64,000 bases of DNA from Planctomycetota bacterium (lineage in GTDB: Bacteria > Planctomycetota > UBA1135 > GCA-002686595), in assembly GCA_020638875.1 (NCBI GenBank), contig JACKHS010000005.1, forward strand, positions 62,001 to 126,000, written 5' to 3'. Made by a program: the position numbers and the translations under genes. Each line of letters starts with the position of its first letter. Positions within the stretch are counted from its first letter, which is position 1. Below, piece after piece: positions 54,971 to 62,643 of the stretch. The notes beneath the pieces were generated by a model that saw only the letters and a program-made list of their open reading frames with translations, had not been told where the DNA came from and searched no databases.

Positions 54971-56134
54971 CTACCCGGCGCTCGCCGCGGCCGCTTCGGC
55001 GCGATCGAGGAAGGCGTCGAGCTCGCCGCCGCGCGCGCGCGCGTCCTGCTCGCCGAGGCGGATCAGGCGCTGCAGGTAGTCGGGCTGGAACATGACGAGG
55101 CTGACCAGGTCGTTCGAGCGCGCGCGCCGCGTGCCCAACCGGCGCGTCAGGAAGCGGAAGAACGACGGGAGGCTCGGTTCGAGCTCGCGCGCGAGCTTGC
55201 CGAGGTCCATCGACGGCCGCAGCACGAGCAGGTCGATCGGCCGCAGGTACGCGGGCCCGCGGCCGTCGCAGCAGCGCAGCAGCTCGTTGGTGCGTTCGAG
55301 CTGCATCGCGTCCTGGTCGAGCAGGTCGAGGAAGACCGAGTTGAGCAGCACGCCCGCGACCTGCGCCGGCGGCGGGTAGCCGTTCGTGCTCGGCACCTCG
55401 GCCTCGGCCACGGTGCGCCCGTAGCGCGTCGAGACGGCCAGCACGTGCGTGGCGCCGAGGTGGATCGACGGCGCGAGCGGCGAGTGCAGGCGCACGCCGC
55501 CGTCGCCGTACCAGCGCCCGCCGATCTCCTCCGCGGGGAAGAACAGCGGCAACGCGGACGACGCGAGCACGTGCTCGAGGCCGAGCGAGGCGAGCACGCT
55601 CGTGCGCTGCGGCCGCTCCCAGAGCGTCACGTCGCGCCCCTGGCACCAGGTCACGGTGCGGCCGGTCTCGTAGCTCGTCGTCGTCAGCGCGACGGCGCGC
55701 AGCCGGCCCTCCGCGAGGTTGTGCTCGACGCCCGCGAGCACGCCCTCGCAGCACGTGAGCGCCGCGCCGAGGTACTCGCGCAGCGGCGTCGTGTCGACGA
55801 GCCCGCGCATCTGCGGCACGCTGCGCCGGCCGCCCAGCACCGAGAGCTGCAGCGCCCAGCCGAACAGCGCGCGCAGCAGGCTCCACTGGTCGACGCGGAA
55901 GACCTGCTCGACGGTGAGCTCGCTCCACAGCGCCACGAGGTCCTCGACCTTCGCGCGGAAGTTGCCCTGGTGGTTGGCGAGGTGCGCCGCGTTGATCGCG
56001 CCGGCCGAGACGCCGGTGAGCAGCGGCACCTGCAGGTCGGGGCGGCGGCTGGCGATGTGACGCAGCACGCCCACCTGGTACGCGCCGCGCGCGCCGCCGC
56101 CGCCGAGAGCCAGGGAGAGCTCGCCGTTGCCCAT
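54971..56134 (-). CDS. patatin-like phospholipase
   Basis: 387 residues. Oxyanion loop GGGGARGAY (11-19), nucleophile elbow GVSAG (Ser43), and catalytic Asp in YGDGGVRLHSPL. No signal peptide. Ser-Asp dyad acyl hydrolases of this family cleave phospholipid acyl chains. The C-terminal half is helical and charged. It follows the methyltransferase gene after 6 bases. Confidence 0.92.
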   Translation of the reverse strand: MGNGELSLALGGGGARGAYQVGVLRHIASRRPDLQVPLLTGVSAGAINAAHLANHQGNFRAKVEDLVALWSELTVEQVFRVDQWSLLRALFGWALQLSVLGGRRSVPQMRGLVDTTPLREYLGAALTCCEGVLAGVEHNLAEGRLRAVALTTTSYETGRTVTWCQGRDVTLWERPQRTSVLASLGLEHVLASSALPLFFPAEEIGGRWYGDGGVRLHSPLAPSIHLGATHVLAVSTRYGRTVAEAEVPSTNGYPPPAQVAGVLLNSVFLDLLDQDAMQLERTNELLRCCDGRGPAYLRPIDLLVLRPSMDLGKLARELEPSLPSFFRFLTRRLGTRRARSNDLVSLVMFQPDYLQRLIRLGEQDARARGGELDAFLDRAEAAAASAG

Positions 56135-56140
56135 GGTCGT

Positions 56141-56807
56141 TCAGGCGCGCGCGGCGACCTGGATCGAGGCGTGGCGGTCGGTGTCGACCACGACCTCGGC
56201 CGCGCCGAGGCCGCACTCGTCGCACAGCGCGCGCAGCTCCTCGGGCGTGAACGCGGCGTGCAGGCTGGCGGCGAAGAGCGCGCGCTGGTCGGGCGTGCAC
56301 TCGGCCGCGTGCTCGCGCACGAGCGCCTCGAGTCGCGCCGCGTCGACCGGCCGGAACAGGTCGCGGATCAGCAGCACGCCGCCCGGCCGCAGCACGCGCG
56401 CGGCCTCGCGCAGGAACGGCCGCGGGTCGGGGATGTGGTGCAGGATCGTGTTCGAGTACACGACGTCGAAGGCGCCGTCGGGCAGGCCGAGGTCCTTCGC
56501 GTCACCGTGCAACGAGCTCGACGCGCTCGGCGAGACCCGCGGCCTCCACGTTGCGCCGCGCGACGCGCAGCATGTGGTGCGCGAGGTCGAGCGCGGTGAC
56601 GTGCGCCGCGCCGTCGCGCGCGCAGACGAGCAGCGGGATGTGCGCCGGCCCGGTGCCGAGGTCGAGCATGCGCCCGCGCGCGCCGAGCGCGAACAGCCGC
56701 TCCACGAAGGCCGCGTTGTTCGCGCGGTTGTCCATCGCGTCGTAGGACGCGGCCTCCTCGGCCGTGTCCATCGCCTCGGGCTCGAGCACCCGCGCGAGCG
56801 CGCTCAT
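56141..56807 (-). pseudogene. SAM-dependent methyltransferase, frameshifted
   Basis: ATG 56807 starts a class-I methyltransferase: LFALGARGRMLDLGTGPAHIPLLV (motif I), ..VTALDLAHHML.., ..LAERVELV, then a TGA. One base further the fold continues in another frame: HGDAKDLGLPDGAFDVVYSNTILHHIPDP, LRPGGVLLIRDLF, to 56141. Reading GTGCAC in place of GTTGCAC (one extra base near 56511) would join them into ~221 residues. So a single-base insertion or an error. Start overlaps the upstream stop (ATGA). Confidence 0.8.
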
Positions 56808-57346
56808 CGCACGCTCTCGTTGAGCTGCGCCTCGCGCTCCAGCAGCGCGGCCATCGGCTCGACGCCCATCGCCTGGCGCTCGGTGTCGGTCGTGTTCGGA
56901 TCGACGGGGTAGAGGCGCCAGCGCGACAGCACCTCCTCGTAGTAGTACTGCGTGCCGTAGCGTTGCGGCGTTCCGGACTGCATGGCGAGCTTGTCGATCG
57001 CCTCGGCGGCGACGCGGAAGCCGCGCGTCTCGCCCAGCTCCGCGGCGCGCAGCGCGGTGTCGCGCGCGAGCACGAGGTCCGCTTCGTCGTCCGAGCTCAC
57101 GAGGATCGCCGCGGCGTAGAGGTGCTGCTCGGCGGTCTCGAGCGAGCCCGCGTCGAGGAAGCCGCGCACCGTCTCGCGGCGCGCGCTCATGCGCTCGAGG
57201 TAGTCGTCGCCGAGGCCGGCGAACGGGCTGCCGCTGCGCTCGCGCACGCTGCTCGCGTACATGCGCTCGAGGCTGGCGGGCGTCACCGCGCAGGCGGCGA
57301 GGAGCGCGAGGAGGACGGCGGAGGCGAGGCGGTGGGGGGCACGCAT
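56804..57346 (-). CDS. DUF6624-like lipoprotein
   Basis: 180 residues from ATG 57346. Lipoprotein signal (ASAVLLALLAAC). Mature part helical, with ..AEQHLYAAAILVSSDDEADLVLARDTALRAAEL.. and a conserved end QRYGTQYYYEE..WRLYPVDP..TDTERQAMGVEPMAALL, which I match to DUF6624. Role unknown. It couples to the broken methyltransferase. Confidence 0.75.
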   Translation of the reverse strand: MRAPHRLASAVLLALLAACAVTPASLERMYASSVRERSGSPFAGLGDDYLERMSARRETVRGFLDAGSLETAEQHLYAAAILVSSDDEADLVLARDTALRAAELGETRGFRVAAEAIDKLAMQSGTPQRYGTQYYYEEVLSRWRLYPVDPNTTDTERQAMGVEPMAALLEREAQLNESVR

Positions 57347-57371
57347 GGGCAAGGGGAGGGAGGGGTCGGGA

Positions 57372-57698
57372 TCAGACCGGGCGCTGCAGGGCGACCACCA
57401 GGGCGCCTCCGTGGGGCTCCCGGCGGGCCAGCCGAGCGCCGACGCGGCGGCCCTCGGGGCCCGCCAGCCAGCTCTCGACCGTCGTTCGTAACTTCGGCTC
57501 CTGCAAGCGATTGCCCCAGCCTCGTCCGGTGACGACGAGCACCTCGGGGGCGCCCCGCACGCGCGCTGCGTGGAGCGCCTGCGCCAGCCGCCGCAGCGCC
57601 GCTGTAGGCGCGAGGCCGTGCAGGTCGATCTGGGGCATGTCGTCCGGGGCGGGCACGAGGAGGGTTTTTTCGGTCGCGGGGGGGTCACGCGGGAACAC
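57372..57698 (-). CDS. Smr-domain protein
   Basis: 108 residues from GTG 57698. A short variable N-terminus, then the Smr core PQIDLHGLAPTAALRRLAQAL..VLVVTGRGWGN..PKLRTTVESWL. Small Smr proteins are nucleases or nucleic-acid binders; MutS is not attached. TAGACT lies 11 nt before the GTG. Confidence 0.88.
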   Translation of the reverse strand: MFPRDPPATEKTLLVPAPDDMPQIDLHGLAPTAALRRLAQALHAARVRGAPEVLVVTGRGWGNRLQEPKLRTTVESWLAGPEGRRVGARLARREPHGGALVVALQRPV

Positions 57699-57900
57699 GG
57701 GCCTCGGATAGTCTAGTCACGCCGACCCGCGACGGGCAGGACCTGCGCCGCTCGGGTCGGCCGCTCACACGCAACGACTTCCCGACGTACACGCCGCGGC
57801 GGCGACGCTCGCCGCCCCGACGGACGTCGGATCTCCCAGCCCGCCCTCGGCGGCGCGCTCCACCAGACCCCGCCGCGCGGCGGTGCAACCACAAGAGAAG

Positions 57901-58149
57901 ATGAAGAACCTGATCCTGGGCATCGCCCTCCTCGGCTTCGCCGTCGCCTGCAAGTCCGACGACCACAACCAGGTCTCCGACGCCGCCACCGTCGAGGCGC
58001 CCGCCGGCGGCTGCAACGGCTGCTCGGCCGACATGTGCGACGACGCCGCCAAGGCCGAGTGCGCCGGCAAGTCCGACTGCGGCTCGAGCTGCCAAGGTCA
58101 GGCCGCCAAGAAGGTCTGCCCCGTGACCGGCAAGGTCATCGAGAACTGA
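57901..58149 (+). CDS. small Cys-rich lipoprotein
   Basis: 82 residues from ATG 57901; a purine-rich AGAGAAG precedes it. Lipoprotein signal LILGIALLGFAVAC, then nine further Cys in about 50 residues (CNGCSADMC, ECAGKSDCGSSC, KKVCPVTGKVIEN). Pattern suggests metal binding or a redox function at the membrane. It lies next to the Fur/PerR-rubrerythrin locus, which fits metal or peroxide stress. No family recognised. Confidence 0.75.
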   Translation: MKNLILGIALLGFAVACKSDDHNQVSDAATVEAPAGGCNGCSADMCDDAAKAECAGKSDCGSSCQGQAAKKVCPVTGKVIEN

Positions 58150-58163
58150 GCCACGCGCTCGCG

Positions 58164-58183
58164 CACCGCGCCTCGGCGCGGTG
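58164..58183 (+). terminator. hairpin after the Cys-rich lipoprotein gene
   Basis: CACCGCGCC / GGCGCGGTG, 9-bp arms with a 2-base centre, 15 bases after the stop. No T-run. Confidence 0.5.
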
Positions 58184-58309
58184 AGCCCCGCCGGCCGGGT
58201 CCTCCTCGCGAGGGCTCGGCCGGCGACGTTTCGGGGGCGCCGCACGCGTCGATCGGCGCCGGACCGGCACGGTGCTCCCCGCGGCGGCCGAGCGCGCGCG
58301 GGCCGGGCG

Positions 58310-58735
58310 TCAGGGCCGGCAGCTCGCGCAGGTGCCGCGCACCAGCAGCGAGACCTCGCGCACGTCGAAGCCCGCGCACGGCACGTCGACGCGCGCCAGC
58401 GCGCGCGGGAGCACCTCGGGCTCGAGGTCGAACACCTCGCCGCAGTCGTCGCAGATCGCGTGGTGGTGGGGCGTCGTGCGCGGGTCGTAGCGCATCGCCG
58501 CGCCCGGGTGGCCCAGACGCCGCGCGAGCCCCGCGCCTACGAACGACTCGAGCGCGCGGTAGACCGTGGCGCGCGAGATGCCCGCGTCCGTCGCGACCGT
58601 CGCCTCGAAGACGCCGTCGGCGGTCGGGTGGTCGAGGCGCCCCTCGAACGCGCCCCAGATCACGCGCCGCGGCAGCGTCGGCACGAGGCCGGCGGCGCGC
58701 AGGGTGGCGGCGGCGTCGGAGGAGCGGAAGGGCAT
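58310..58735 (-). CDS. Fur/PerR-family transcriptional regulator
   Basis: 141 residues. Winged helix (..TVATDAGISRATVYRALESFVGAGLARRL..), the metal-sensing HHHAICDDCGE (H90-H92, C95, C98) and a structural C136-x-x-C139 at the end. Both CxxC pairs give the structural zinc. It faces the rubrerythrin gene across a shared promoter region, so peroxide sensing (PerR-like) is the best guess, though Fur cannot be excluded. Confidence 0.9.
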   Translation of the reverse strand: MPFRSSDAAATLRAAGLVPTLPRRVIWGAFEGRLDHPTADGVFEATVATDAGISRATVYRALESFVGAGLARRLGHPGAAMRYDPRTTPHHHAICDDCGEVFDLEPEVLPRALARVDVPCAGFDVREVSLLVRGTCASCRP

Positions 58736-58779
58736 GGCTGGGGTAGCGCGCGGCGAGCAGCGCCCGCGATCGCTTTGAG

Positions 58780-58832
58780 AACTTATCGCGATTGCGAAGA
58801 TGTTGCAACGGCTGCCGCGCGGGGGCTATCCT
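58780..58832. promoter_or_regulatory. divergent promoters sharing a palindromic -35
   Basis: TTGCAA (58803-58808) is its own reverse complement and can serve as -35 both ways. Plus strand: TTGCAA, 18 nt, TATCCT (58827-58832) toward rubrerythrin. Minus strand: TTGCAA, 17 nt, TAAGTT (58780-58785) toward fur. The minus-strand spacer holds the palindrome ATCGCGAT (58785-58792). The segment is the most A/T-rich in the locus and is a good place for a Fur/PerR operator, but no textbook box is seen. Confidence 0.5.
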
Positions 58833-58904
58833 CCCGGGCTCGAGGTGACGCCGCGGTCCCTCGGCGCCCCCTCTCGACCCCAGAACTCCCCGGAGAGACC
58901 GATC

Positions 58905-59324
58905 ATGCCCGACCTGAAAGGCACCAAGACCCACCAGAACCTGAAGGACGCCTTCGCCGGCGAGTCGCAGGCGAACCGCCGCTACCTCTACTTCGCCAAG
59001 CAGGCCGACGTGGAGGGCTACCCCCAGGTCGCCGGCAACTTCCGCGAGACCGCGGAGGGCGAGACCGGCCACGCCCACGGCCACCTCGACTACATCAAGA
59101 AGGTCGGCGACCCCGCCACCGGCCTGCCGCTCGGCGACACCGTCGACAACCTCAAGGCGTCCGTCGCCGGTGAGACGCACGAGTACACCGACATGTACCC
59201 GGGCATGGCGAAGACCGCTCGCGAGGAGGGCTTCGACGAGATCGCCGACTGGTTCGAGACGCTGGCGAAGGCCGAGAAGTCGCACGCCGGCCGCTTCCAG
59301 GAACTGCTGAACCAGATCAGCTGA
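58905..59324 (+). CDS. rubrerythrin (short, without rubredoxin domain)
   Basis: 139 residues. Diiron four-helix bundle: E20 in FAGESQANRRYLYFA, E51/E53 and H56 in AEGETGHAHGH, then VAGETHEYTDMYP and the last ligand helix with AEKSHAGRF. The rubredoxin tail of classical rubrerythrins is missing, so electrons must come from another protein; the Fe-S oxidoreductase gene downstream is a candidate. Reduces hydrogen peroxide. Confidence 0.93.
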   Translation: MPDLKGTKTHQNLKDAFAGESQANRRYLYFAKQADVEGYPQVAGNFRETAEGETGHAHGHLDYIKKVGDPATGLPLGDTVDNLKASVAGETHEYTDMYPGMAKTAREEGFDEIADWFETLAKAEKSHAGRFQELLNQIS

Positions 59325-59376
59325 ACCGCACTCGGGGGAGTGCGCCCGCGCGCTCCCCCGAGCCTCCGCGCACGCC

Positions 59377-60729
59377 GTGAGCCAAGGCAACATCTCCTAC
59401 CAGCCCACCGCCGGCCTCAGCTACGACCCCAGCGAGGCGCGGTACTGGGACCCGCAGGCGCTCGACCAGGAGGTCGAACGCGTCTTCGAGGTCTGCCACG
59501 GCTGTCGCATGTGCTTCAAGTTCTGCGACTCGTTCCCGATCCTCTTCGAGGCGGTCGACGAGCGCCACGACGGCGACGTGCGCAAGGTCACCGTCGCGGA
59601 GACCGCGCGCGTCATGGACGCGTGCTTCCAGTGCAAGCTGTGCGAGGTGCAGTGCCCGTACACGCCGCGCGACGGGCACGAGTTCCAGCTCGACTTCCCC
59701 AAGCTCGTGCACCGCTACAAGGCGCAGCGCCACCGCCGCGAGGGCGGCTCGCTGCGCGACAAGGTGCTGGCCGACCCCGACGGGGCCGGGCGCATGGCGC
59801 GCGCGAGCTTCGGCCTCGCCAACGCGATGAACCGCGTCGGCCTGCACCGCTGGTTCCTCGAGAAGGTGCTCGGCATCCACCGCGAGAAGCTGCTGCCCGA
59901 CTTCGCGGGCACCACGTTCGAGCGCTGGGCCGAGCGCGAGGGCAAGGTCGGCGCGCCGGGCGGCGAGGCGGTGCTCTTCCAGACCTGCTACGTGCAGAAC
60001 AACGAGCCCGAGATCGGCCGCGACACCGTCGCCGTGTTCGAGAAGAACGGCGTCGACCTGCGCTGCACCAAGGGCCTGGGCTGCTGCGGCATGCCCGCCT
60101 GGGAGAGCGGCGACCTCGAGACGACGCGCGAGCGCGCGCGCCACAACCTCGACGTGCTGATGCCGTGGGTCGAGGCCGGCGCCAAGGTCGTCGCCATCAA
60201 CCCGACCTGCTCGATGATGATGCGCCGCGAGTACCCCGAGCTGCTCGAGGGCGCCGACCGCGAGCGCGCCGAGCGCCTCGCCGCCGCGGTGATGGACCCG
60301 TCGGAGTTCCTCTGGTCGATCCGCAACGAGGAGCGCTTCTGCACGGACTTCAAGAGCACGCCCGGCGAGAAGGTCGCCTACCACGCGCCCTGCCACCTGC
60401 GCGCGCAGGCGATCGGCTTCAAGGGCCGCGACCTGTTGCGCAAGATCCCCGGCGTGAAGCCCGCGCTCGTCAGCGAGTGCTGCGGCCACGACGGCACGTA
60501 CGCCATGAAGGTCGAGGGCTTCGAGCCCTCGCAGCGCGCCGGCAAGCGCGCCTTCGAGGGCGTCGCCGACGCGGACGCCGAAGTGTGGTCGACCGACTGC
60601 CCGCTGGCCGCGCTGCAGTTCCAGCAGCACGCCGGCAAGAAGCCCATGCACCCCATGACCATCCTGGCGCGCGCCTACCGCGCCGACGGGTTCCCGACCG
60701 CCCTGCCGGCCGGAGGAGACGAGGCATGA
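59377..60729 (+). CDS. Fe-S oxidoreductase (GlpC/HdrB-like)
   Basis: 450 residues from GTG 59377. Two 4Fe-4S sets: C40-C43-C46-C50 and C83-C86-C89-C93, then two CCG-type domains (..FQTCYVQN..KGLGCCGMPAW.., ..YHAPCHLRAQ..SECCGHDGTYAMK..). Soluble. Members often sit behind rubrerythrin together with a DUF3501 gene, as here, and are thought to pass electrons to it. Its stop overlaps the next start (ATGA). Confidence 0.9.
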   Translation: MSQGNISYQPTAGLSYDPSEARYWDPQALDQEVERVFEVCHGCRMCFKFCDSFPILFEAVDERHDGDVRKVTVAETARVMDACFQCKLCEVQCPYTPRDGHEFQLDFPKLVHRYKAQRHRREGGSLRDKVLADPDGAGRMARASFGLANAMNRVGLHRWFLEKVLGIHREKLLPDFAGTTFERWAEREGKVGAPGGEAVLFQTCYVQNNEPEIGRDTVAVFEKNGVDLRCTKGLGCCGMPAWESGDLETTRERARHNLDVLMPWVEAGAKVVAINPTCSMMMRREYPELLEGADRERAERLAAAVMDPSEFLWSIRNEERFCTDFKSTPGEKVAYHAPCHLRAQAIGFKGRDLLRKIPGVKPALVSECCGHDGTYAMKVEGFEPSQRAGKRAFEGVADADAEVWSTDCPLAALQFQQHAGKKPMHPMTILARAYRADGFPTALPAGGDEA

Positions 60730-61280
60730 CACGCGTCGCCCGCGACGAGATCGTCGACCTGGCCGCCTACGAGGCCGAGCGCCCCGCCTTCCGCGCGCGC
60801 ATGATGGCGGAGAAGAGCCGCCGCCGCGTGCACCTCGGCGACCACCTGACGTTCCTGTTCGAGAACCACGACACGGTGCGCTACCAGGTGCAGGAGATGC
60901 TGCGCGTCGAGGGCCGCGCGTCCGACGCGGACGTCGAGCACGAGCTCGCCACGTACAACGAGCTGCTGGGCGGCGAGGGCGACCTCGGCTGCACGCTGCT
61001 CATCGAGATCGACGACGCCGACGAGCGCGACGTGCGCCTGCGCGAGTGGCTCGCGCTGCCCGCGCACCTGTACGTCGAGCTCGAGGACGGCACGCGCGTG
61101 CGCCCGCGCATCGACGATCGCCAGGTGGGGGAGGAGCGCCTCTCGAGCGTGCAGTACCTCGCCTTCCCCGTCGCCGGCCGCGCGCCCGCGGCCCTCGGCT
61201 GCGACCTCGCCGCCCTGACGCTGCACGCGCCGCTCACGCCGGTGCAGCGCCGCGCCCTGCAACAAGACCTGGCCGACTGA
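60726..61280 (+). CDS. DUF3501 protein
   Basis: 184 residues. ..YEAERPAFRARMMAEKSRRRVHLGDHLTFLFENHDTVRYQVQEMLRVEG.. and ..TYNELLGGEGDLGCTLLIEID.. are the DUF3501 signature. Coupled by ATGA to the Fe-S oxidoreductase, the usual companion of this family. Function not established; an accessory of the rubrerythrin system by context. Confidence 0.9.
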   Translation: MTRVARDEIVDLAAYEAERPAFRARMMAEKSRRRVHLGDHLTFLFENHDTVRYQVQEMLRVEGRASDADVEHELATYNELLGGEGDLGCTLLIEIDDADERDVRLREWLALPAHLYVELEDGTRVRPRIDDRQVGEERLSSVQYLAFPVAGRAPAALGCDLAALTLHAPLTPVQRRALQQDLAD

Positions 61281-61349
61281 ACGCCGCCGGGTCCTGCCCC
61301 CCCCTGAGAGACCTACCGTCAACCATCCCCGAGAGGAGAGCCCGAGACC

Positions 61350-61805
61350 ATGCCCATCGACATCGGCACCCAAGCCCCCGACTTCACCCTCAAGACCCAG
61401 GACGAGAAGGAGTGGAAGCTGTCGGACCACCGCGGCCAGAACGTCGTCCTGATGTGGTACCCGCTCGACTGGAGCCCGACCTGCGAGGCGGAGAACTGCC
61501 GCATCAGCAACGAGCCCGTGATCGACGCGCCCAACACCATCGTCGTCGGCATCAGCCGTGACTCGACCTGGTCGCACAAGGCCTTCAAGCAGATGAAGGG
61601 CATCAAGCACGACCTGCTGGCCGACCCGATGCTGGCCGTGACCAAGCAGTACGGCCTCGAGCACCCGGCCGTGCCGTTCATCAGCCACCGCGCGACGGTC
61701 ATCGTCGACAAGACCGGCAAGGTCGCCTTCTGCCAGGTGCAGGAGAAGACCCCCGAGGCCCGCGACTTCACCGCGGTGCAGGCCGCGCTGGCGAAGCTCG
61801 CCTGA
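61350..61805 (+). CDS. peroxiredoxin (AhpC/TSA, Bcp-like)
   Basis: 151 residues. Thioredoxin fold, peroxidatic Cys45 in DWSPTCEAENC and a possible resolving Cys50 in the same helix, the C45/C50 spacing of Bcp-type enzymes. Trp in place of the usual T-P-x-C start is an unusual variant. GAGAGGAGAG lies upstream. Reduces peroxides. Ends the oxidative-stress operon. Confidence 0.92.
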   Translation: MPIDIGTQAPDFTLKTQDEKEWKLSDHRGQNVVLMWYPLDWSPTCEAENCRISNEPVIDAPNTIVVGISRDSTWSHKAFKQMKGIKHDLLADPMLAVTKQYGLEHPAVPFISHRATVIVDKTGKVAFCQVQEKTPEARDFTAVQAALAKLA

Positions 61806-61823
61806 GCCCACGCCCCGTCACGA

Positions 61824-61861
61824 CGAGAGCCCCGCACGTCCTCGGACGCGCGGGGCTCTCG
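61824..61861. terminator. bidirectional terminator hairpin
   Basis: CGAGAGCCCCGC (61824-61835) pairs with GCGGGGCTCTCG (61850-61861), 12 bp, loop of 14 with an inner GTCC/GGAC pair. Lies between the convergent peroxiredoxin and TetR genes. No T-run. Confidence 0.75.
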
Positions 61862-61878
61862 ACGTTCGGGCGACGCGC

Positions 61879-62541
61879 TCAGCCGCGGTAGTGCTTCAGG
61901 AACATCGCGACGGTCGTGTCGACGACGTGCGCGCGCTCGGCGTCGGAGAGCGGCGGCCGCGAGCCGAAGAGCTGCGGCCACAGCGCGAACTCCTTGAGCA
62001 GCGCGGAGAACTGGCGGCTGGCCTCGACCGGGTCGGGCACGCGCAGCGCGCCGGCGGCGACCGCGGCGCGGATCCAGCGCGTGGCGCCGAACTCGCCCTT
62101 CTCGATCTCGGCGAAGGCCTCGCGCGCGAGCTCGGGGCGCCGCACGCGCTCGGCCATCGTCACGCGCACCAGCCGCAGGAAGTCCGGCGTGCCCATCAGG
62201 TCGAGCTTGCGGTGGGCGATCGAGGCGAGCTGCGCCTCGAGCGGCTGGTCGGCGCGGTAGGGCTCGTCCCAGAGCTCGAGGATGCGCTGGCACGCGGCGC
62301 GGCTGATCTCGCAGAACAGCTCGTCCTTGTTCGCGAAGTGGTTGTAGATCGTGCGCTTGGAGACGCCCGCCGCCGTGGCGATGGCGTCCATGCTCGTGGC
62401 GGGGAAGCCGTGGGTGTGGAACTCCTCGATGGCGGCCGCGACGATCGCCTGGCGCTTCTCGTCGCTCAGGCGGCGCTTGCCGCAGGCGGCCGCGCCGTCG
62501 GCGCCGTCCTCGGGCGGGGGGGTCGGGGGAGGGGAGTCCAC
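61879..62541 (-). CDS. TetR-family transcriptional regulator
   Basis: 220 residues from GTG 62541 (TTG at 62550 is an alternative; no good SD for either). N-terminal HTH: KRQAIVAAAIEEFHTHGFPATSMDAIATAAGVSKRTIYNHFANKDELF. The C-terminal domain has a TetR_C-type pattern (..TPDFLRLVRVTMAERVRRPELARE..). It divergently adjoins a TolC-type efflux gene, with GTAAAC operators between, so it likely represses the efflux operon and itself. Confidence 0.9.
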   Translation of the reverse strand: MDSPPPTPPPEDGADGAAACGKRRLSDEKRQAIVAAAIEEFHTHGFPATSMDAIATAAGVSKRTIYNHFANKDELFCEISRAACQRILELWDEPYRADQPLEAQLASIAHRKLDLMGTPDFLRLVRVTMAERVRRPELAREAFAEIEKGEFGATRWIRAAVAAGALRVPDPVEASRQFSALLKEFALWPQLFGSRPPLSDAERAHVVDTTVAMFLKHYRG

Positions 62542-62552
62542 GCTCCGCAATG

Positions 62553-62570
62553 GTAAACCGGGGGGTTTAC
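62553..62570. promoter_or_regulatory. TetR operator O1 (GTAAACC-N4-GGTTTAC)
   Basis: Inverted repeat with 7-bp arms (62553-62559, 62564-62570) directly upstream of the TetR start codon. Confidence 0.65.
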
Positions 62571-62586
62571 TTTTCAAGCGACCGGG

Positions 62587-62609
62587 GTAAACTACTCCGT
62601 GCAGTTTAC
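62587..62609. promoter_or_regulatory. TetR operator O2 (GTAAACT-N9-AGTTTAC)
   Basis: Second inverted repeat with the same GTAAAC half-sites (62587-62593, 62603-62609), 34 bases from O1 start to start, before the efflux gene. Confidence 0.6.
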
Positions 62610-62643
62610 TCGCTGACCGTACCTGTCGAGCCCCACCGCGCCG

